Assembly: GCA_021292105.1 (NCBI GenBank)
Contig: CM037874.1
Coordinates: 30,458,800-30,522,799 of the forward strand
Length of the DNA stretch: 64,000 nt
Direction of reading: 5' to 3'
DNA from: Anadara kagoshimensis
Taxonomy: Eukaryota; Mollusca; Bivalvia; Arcoida; Arcidae
Made by a program: the position numbers and the translations under genes. Below are positions 62,519 through 64,000 of the stretch, piece after piece. The notes beneath the pieces are model-generated. The model saw nothing but the letters and a program-made list of their open reading frames with translations. It had not been told where the DNA came from and did no database searches. Position 1 is the first letter of the stretch, and each line of letters begins with the position of its first letter.

Positions 62519-63036
62519 GTCCCCTACCGGCGAAAGCCGAAGGGGACTTTAGGTTTGTGCTCTGTCCCTCTGTCTGTCTGTCCGTCTGTCACACTTCAGT
62601 TTTCCACACTTATTTTCTAAAATCTTTTAGATAATGAACTGATTTTTGGTATGTGAGTCTACCATGATGAGTTGCAGATCAACTACATGATTTGCAGATT
62701 ACTGAAATTTCAGTTTTCCGCTCTTTTTTTCTAAATGCTTTTAGATAATGAACTAATCAGTTCATTATCTAAAAGCATTTAGAAAAAAAGAGCGGAAAAC
62801 TGAAATTTCAGTGAATTTTCAAAGTTCAAAGGACCATAACTCATGTAAACATTTGCGGACCAGAATGAAACGCTAACTTGATCTGCAACTCATCATGGTA
62901 GACTCACATACCAAAAATCAGTTCATTATCTAAAAGATTTTAGAAAATAAGTGTGGAAAACTGAAGCGTGACGGACTGATGGACGGACAGACAGAGCGCA
63001 AACCTAAAGTCCCCTTTGGCTTTCCCCGTAGGGGAC
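62519..63036. mobile_element. Full-length hairpin MITE (about 518 bp)
   Basis: Nearly the whole element is one inverted repeat: GTCCCCTACCGGCGAAAGCC... pairs with ...GGCTTTCCCCGTAGGGGAC, through AGTTTTCCACACTTATTTTC / GAAAATAAGTGTGGAAAACT, to an inner palindrome centred near 62758. TTA lies on both sides (62516-62518, 63037-63039), a likely 3-bp duplication. Non-coding. Confidence 0.88.
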
Positions 63037-63405
63037 TTAAAAGTGCAGACATCTATTCTACAGGGATGTCATTAATTTTTTTAAGTAGCAGGTTAATTTT
63101 TAGAAGTAATAAGCAGTTCATTGACACCAAAAAATCTAATTACACATTGGATTTAATTACTTGGAATATAAAATAACCAACATCTTTTTAGAGAATAGCA
63201 GGCATTTATTCGTTGGCTACCAGCTTCTAATGACATTCCTGATCTAGTGATATACAAATTCTATATAAGTAGAATTCTGTCTTGTCTGGTAAATTACATA
63301 TGGAGGTGTTAAGAGACTTAAGACATTAATTAATAATTATTTTCATTTTTAATTTACAATGCTTCTCAATTTGCATGGTCAGTGGTAAGCTATGGAATGG
63401 ACTTA

Positions 63406-63887
63406 CTGTAGGAACCGCTGTGACTGTGACAGTTAAATATTCTTTATATCCATAGAAAATCAAATAAATTTGAATAAAGATCGATATTTTTCACTTACTT
63501 GTACCTAGTCATAACGGGAAATCTGTATGTGCATCCGCGATTAGCCCACAATATATCTGCATAGGGAGAAACGTTGGTGCTATGGGGATTTAACATGTTG
63601 AAAAACCATGCAAATGGCGGCTTCTGTTGCGCATATGACGTAAAACGTCACCAAGGACATCACTTCCGGTGTAAACATCGTCATTTTTGCATGTGTAAAA
63701 TCCCCATACCACCAACATTTTCCTTTTTACAGATATATATACTTTATGACAATCACGGATGCGCATACAGATTTCCTGTTACGACTAGGTACAAGTAAGT
63801 GAAAAATATCAAACTTTATTCAAATTTATTTGATTTTCTATGGATATAAAGAGAATTTCACTGTCACAGTCACAGTGGTTCCTACAG
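63406..63887. mobile_element. Long-TIR MITE with TA TSD (482 bp)
   Basis: CTGTAGGAACCGCTGTGACT... pairs with ...CAGTCACAGTGGTTCCTACAG; arms of about 140 bp run through TTCACTTACTTGTACCTAGTC / GACTAGGTACAAGTAAGTGA. TA at 63404-63405 and 63888-63889 suggests a Tc1/mariner-type element. Confidence 0.88.
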
Positions 63888-64000
63888 TAGGATTGTTAAA
63901 GAGCTCAGTGACCAATTAGATGAACATCTCCAATTAAACTTTAAAAGGTTTACTATTTGAATTACATAATTAGCTTTGGTTCTGATTTTTTATTTGTGGT

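Noticed and set aside
63620..63680. Possible exon 1 of the TTD14-like gene (minus-strand VYTG before a GT)
   Set aside because: It falls in the centre of a MITE, would put Arg into the Walker A loop, and the upstream peptide does not resemble the family N-terminus.

Overview
The window is animal nuclear DNA, AT-rich and dominated by repeats. It most likely comes from a marine bivalve mollusc. That assignment rests on dispersed elements opening with ACAAGAGGCCCATGGGCC and carrying a core array of 145-bp units (the architecture of the bivalve 'pearl'-type elements), on tRNA-derived SINEs, and on dense small TIR elements. I cannot name the species. There is no bacterial-style coding.

One protein-coding gene is supported. 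It lies on the minus strand and runs at least from 60179 down to a stop codon at 21968. Eleven GT-AG exons, all phase-consistent, give about 363 codons of a protein resembling TTD14 (TRPL translocation defect 14). An AAA_28-type P-loop NTPase domain is followed by a CYTH-like C-terminal domain. The first exon, with the start codon and the first Walker A glycine, was not found and is probably beyond 64000. Exons cluster at 21.9-33.3 kb; two 38-nt exons are separated by a 17-kb repeat-filled intron.

Layout: 1-150 is a 21-bp minisatellite. 721-8762 is a 2.5-kb unit repeated about 3.2 times, sitting inside a dispersed repeat. 10.5-12.35 kb is a broken non-LTR retrotransposon. 12.7-21.7 kb is intergenic, with many MITEs and a 132-bp tandem array. 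21.97-60.18 kb is the gene, whose introns hold three pearl-like elements (a fourth lies at 60.8-62.3 kb), SINEs, MITEs, palindromes and minisatellites. 62.5-63.9 kb has two long-hairpin MITEs.

The most unusual feature is a 48-bp minisatellite of about 22 units in intron 4 (33302-34385). Each unit is a copy of the exon-5 splice acceptor plus the first codons of exon 5, and the proximal ten units or so stay in frame with the real exon. A separate duplication next door copied the donor end of exon 6. A 3.9-kb TIR element with an exact 5-bp target duplication is nested in one pearl-like element. The 145-bp core units each carry clustered nuclear-receptor-like half-sites.
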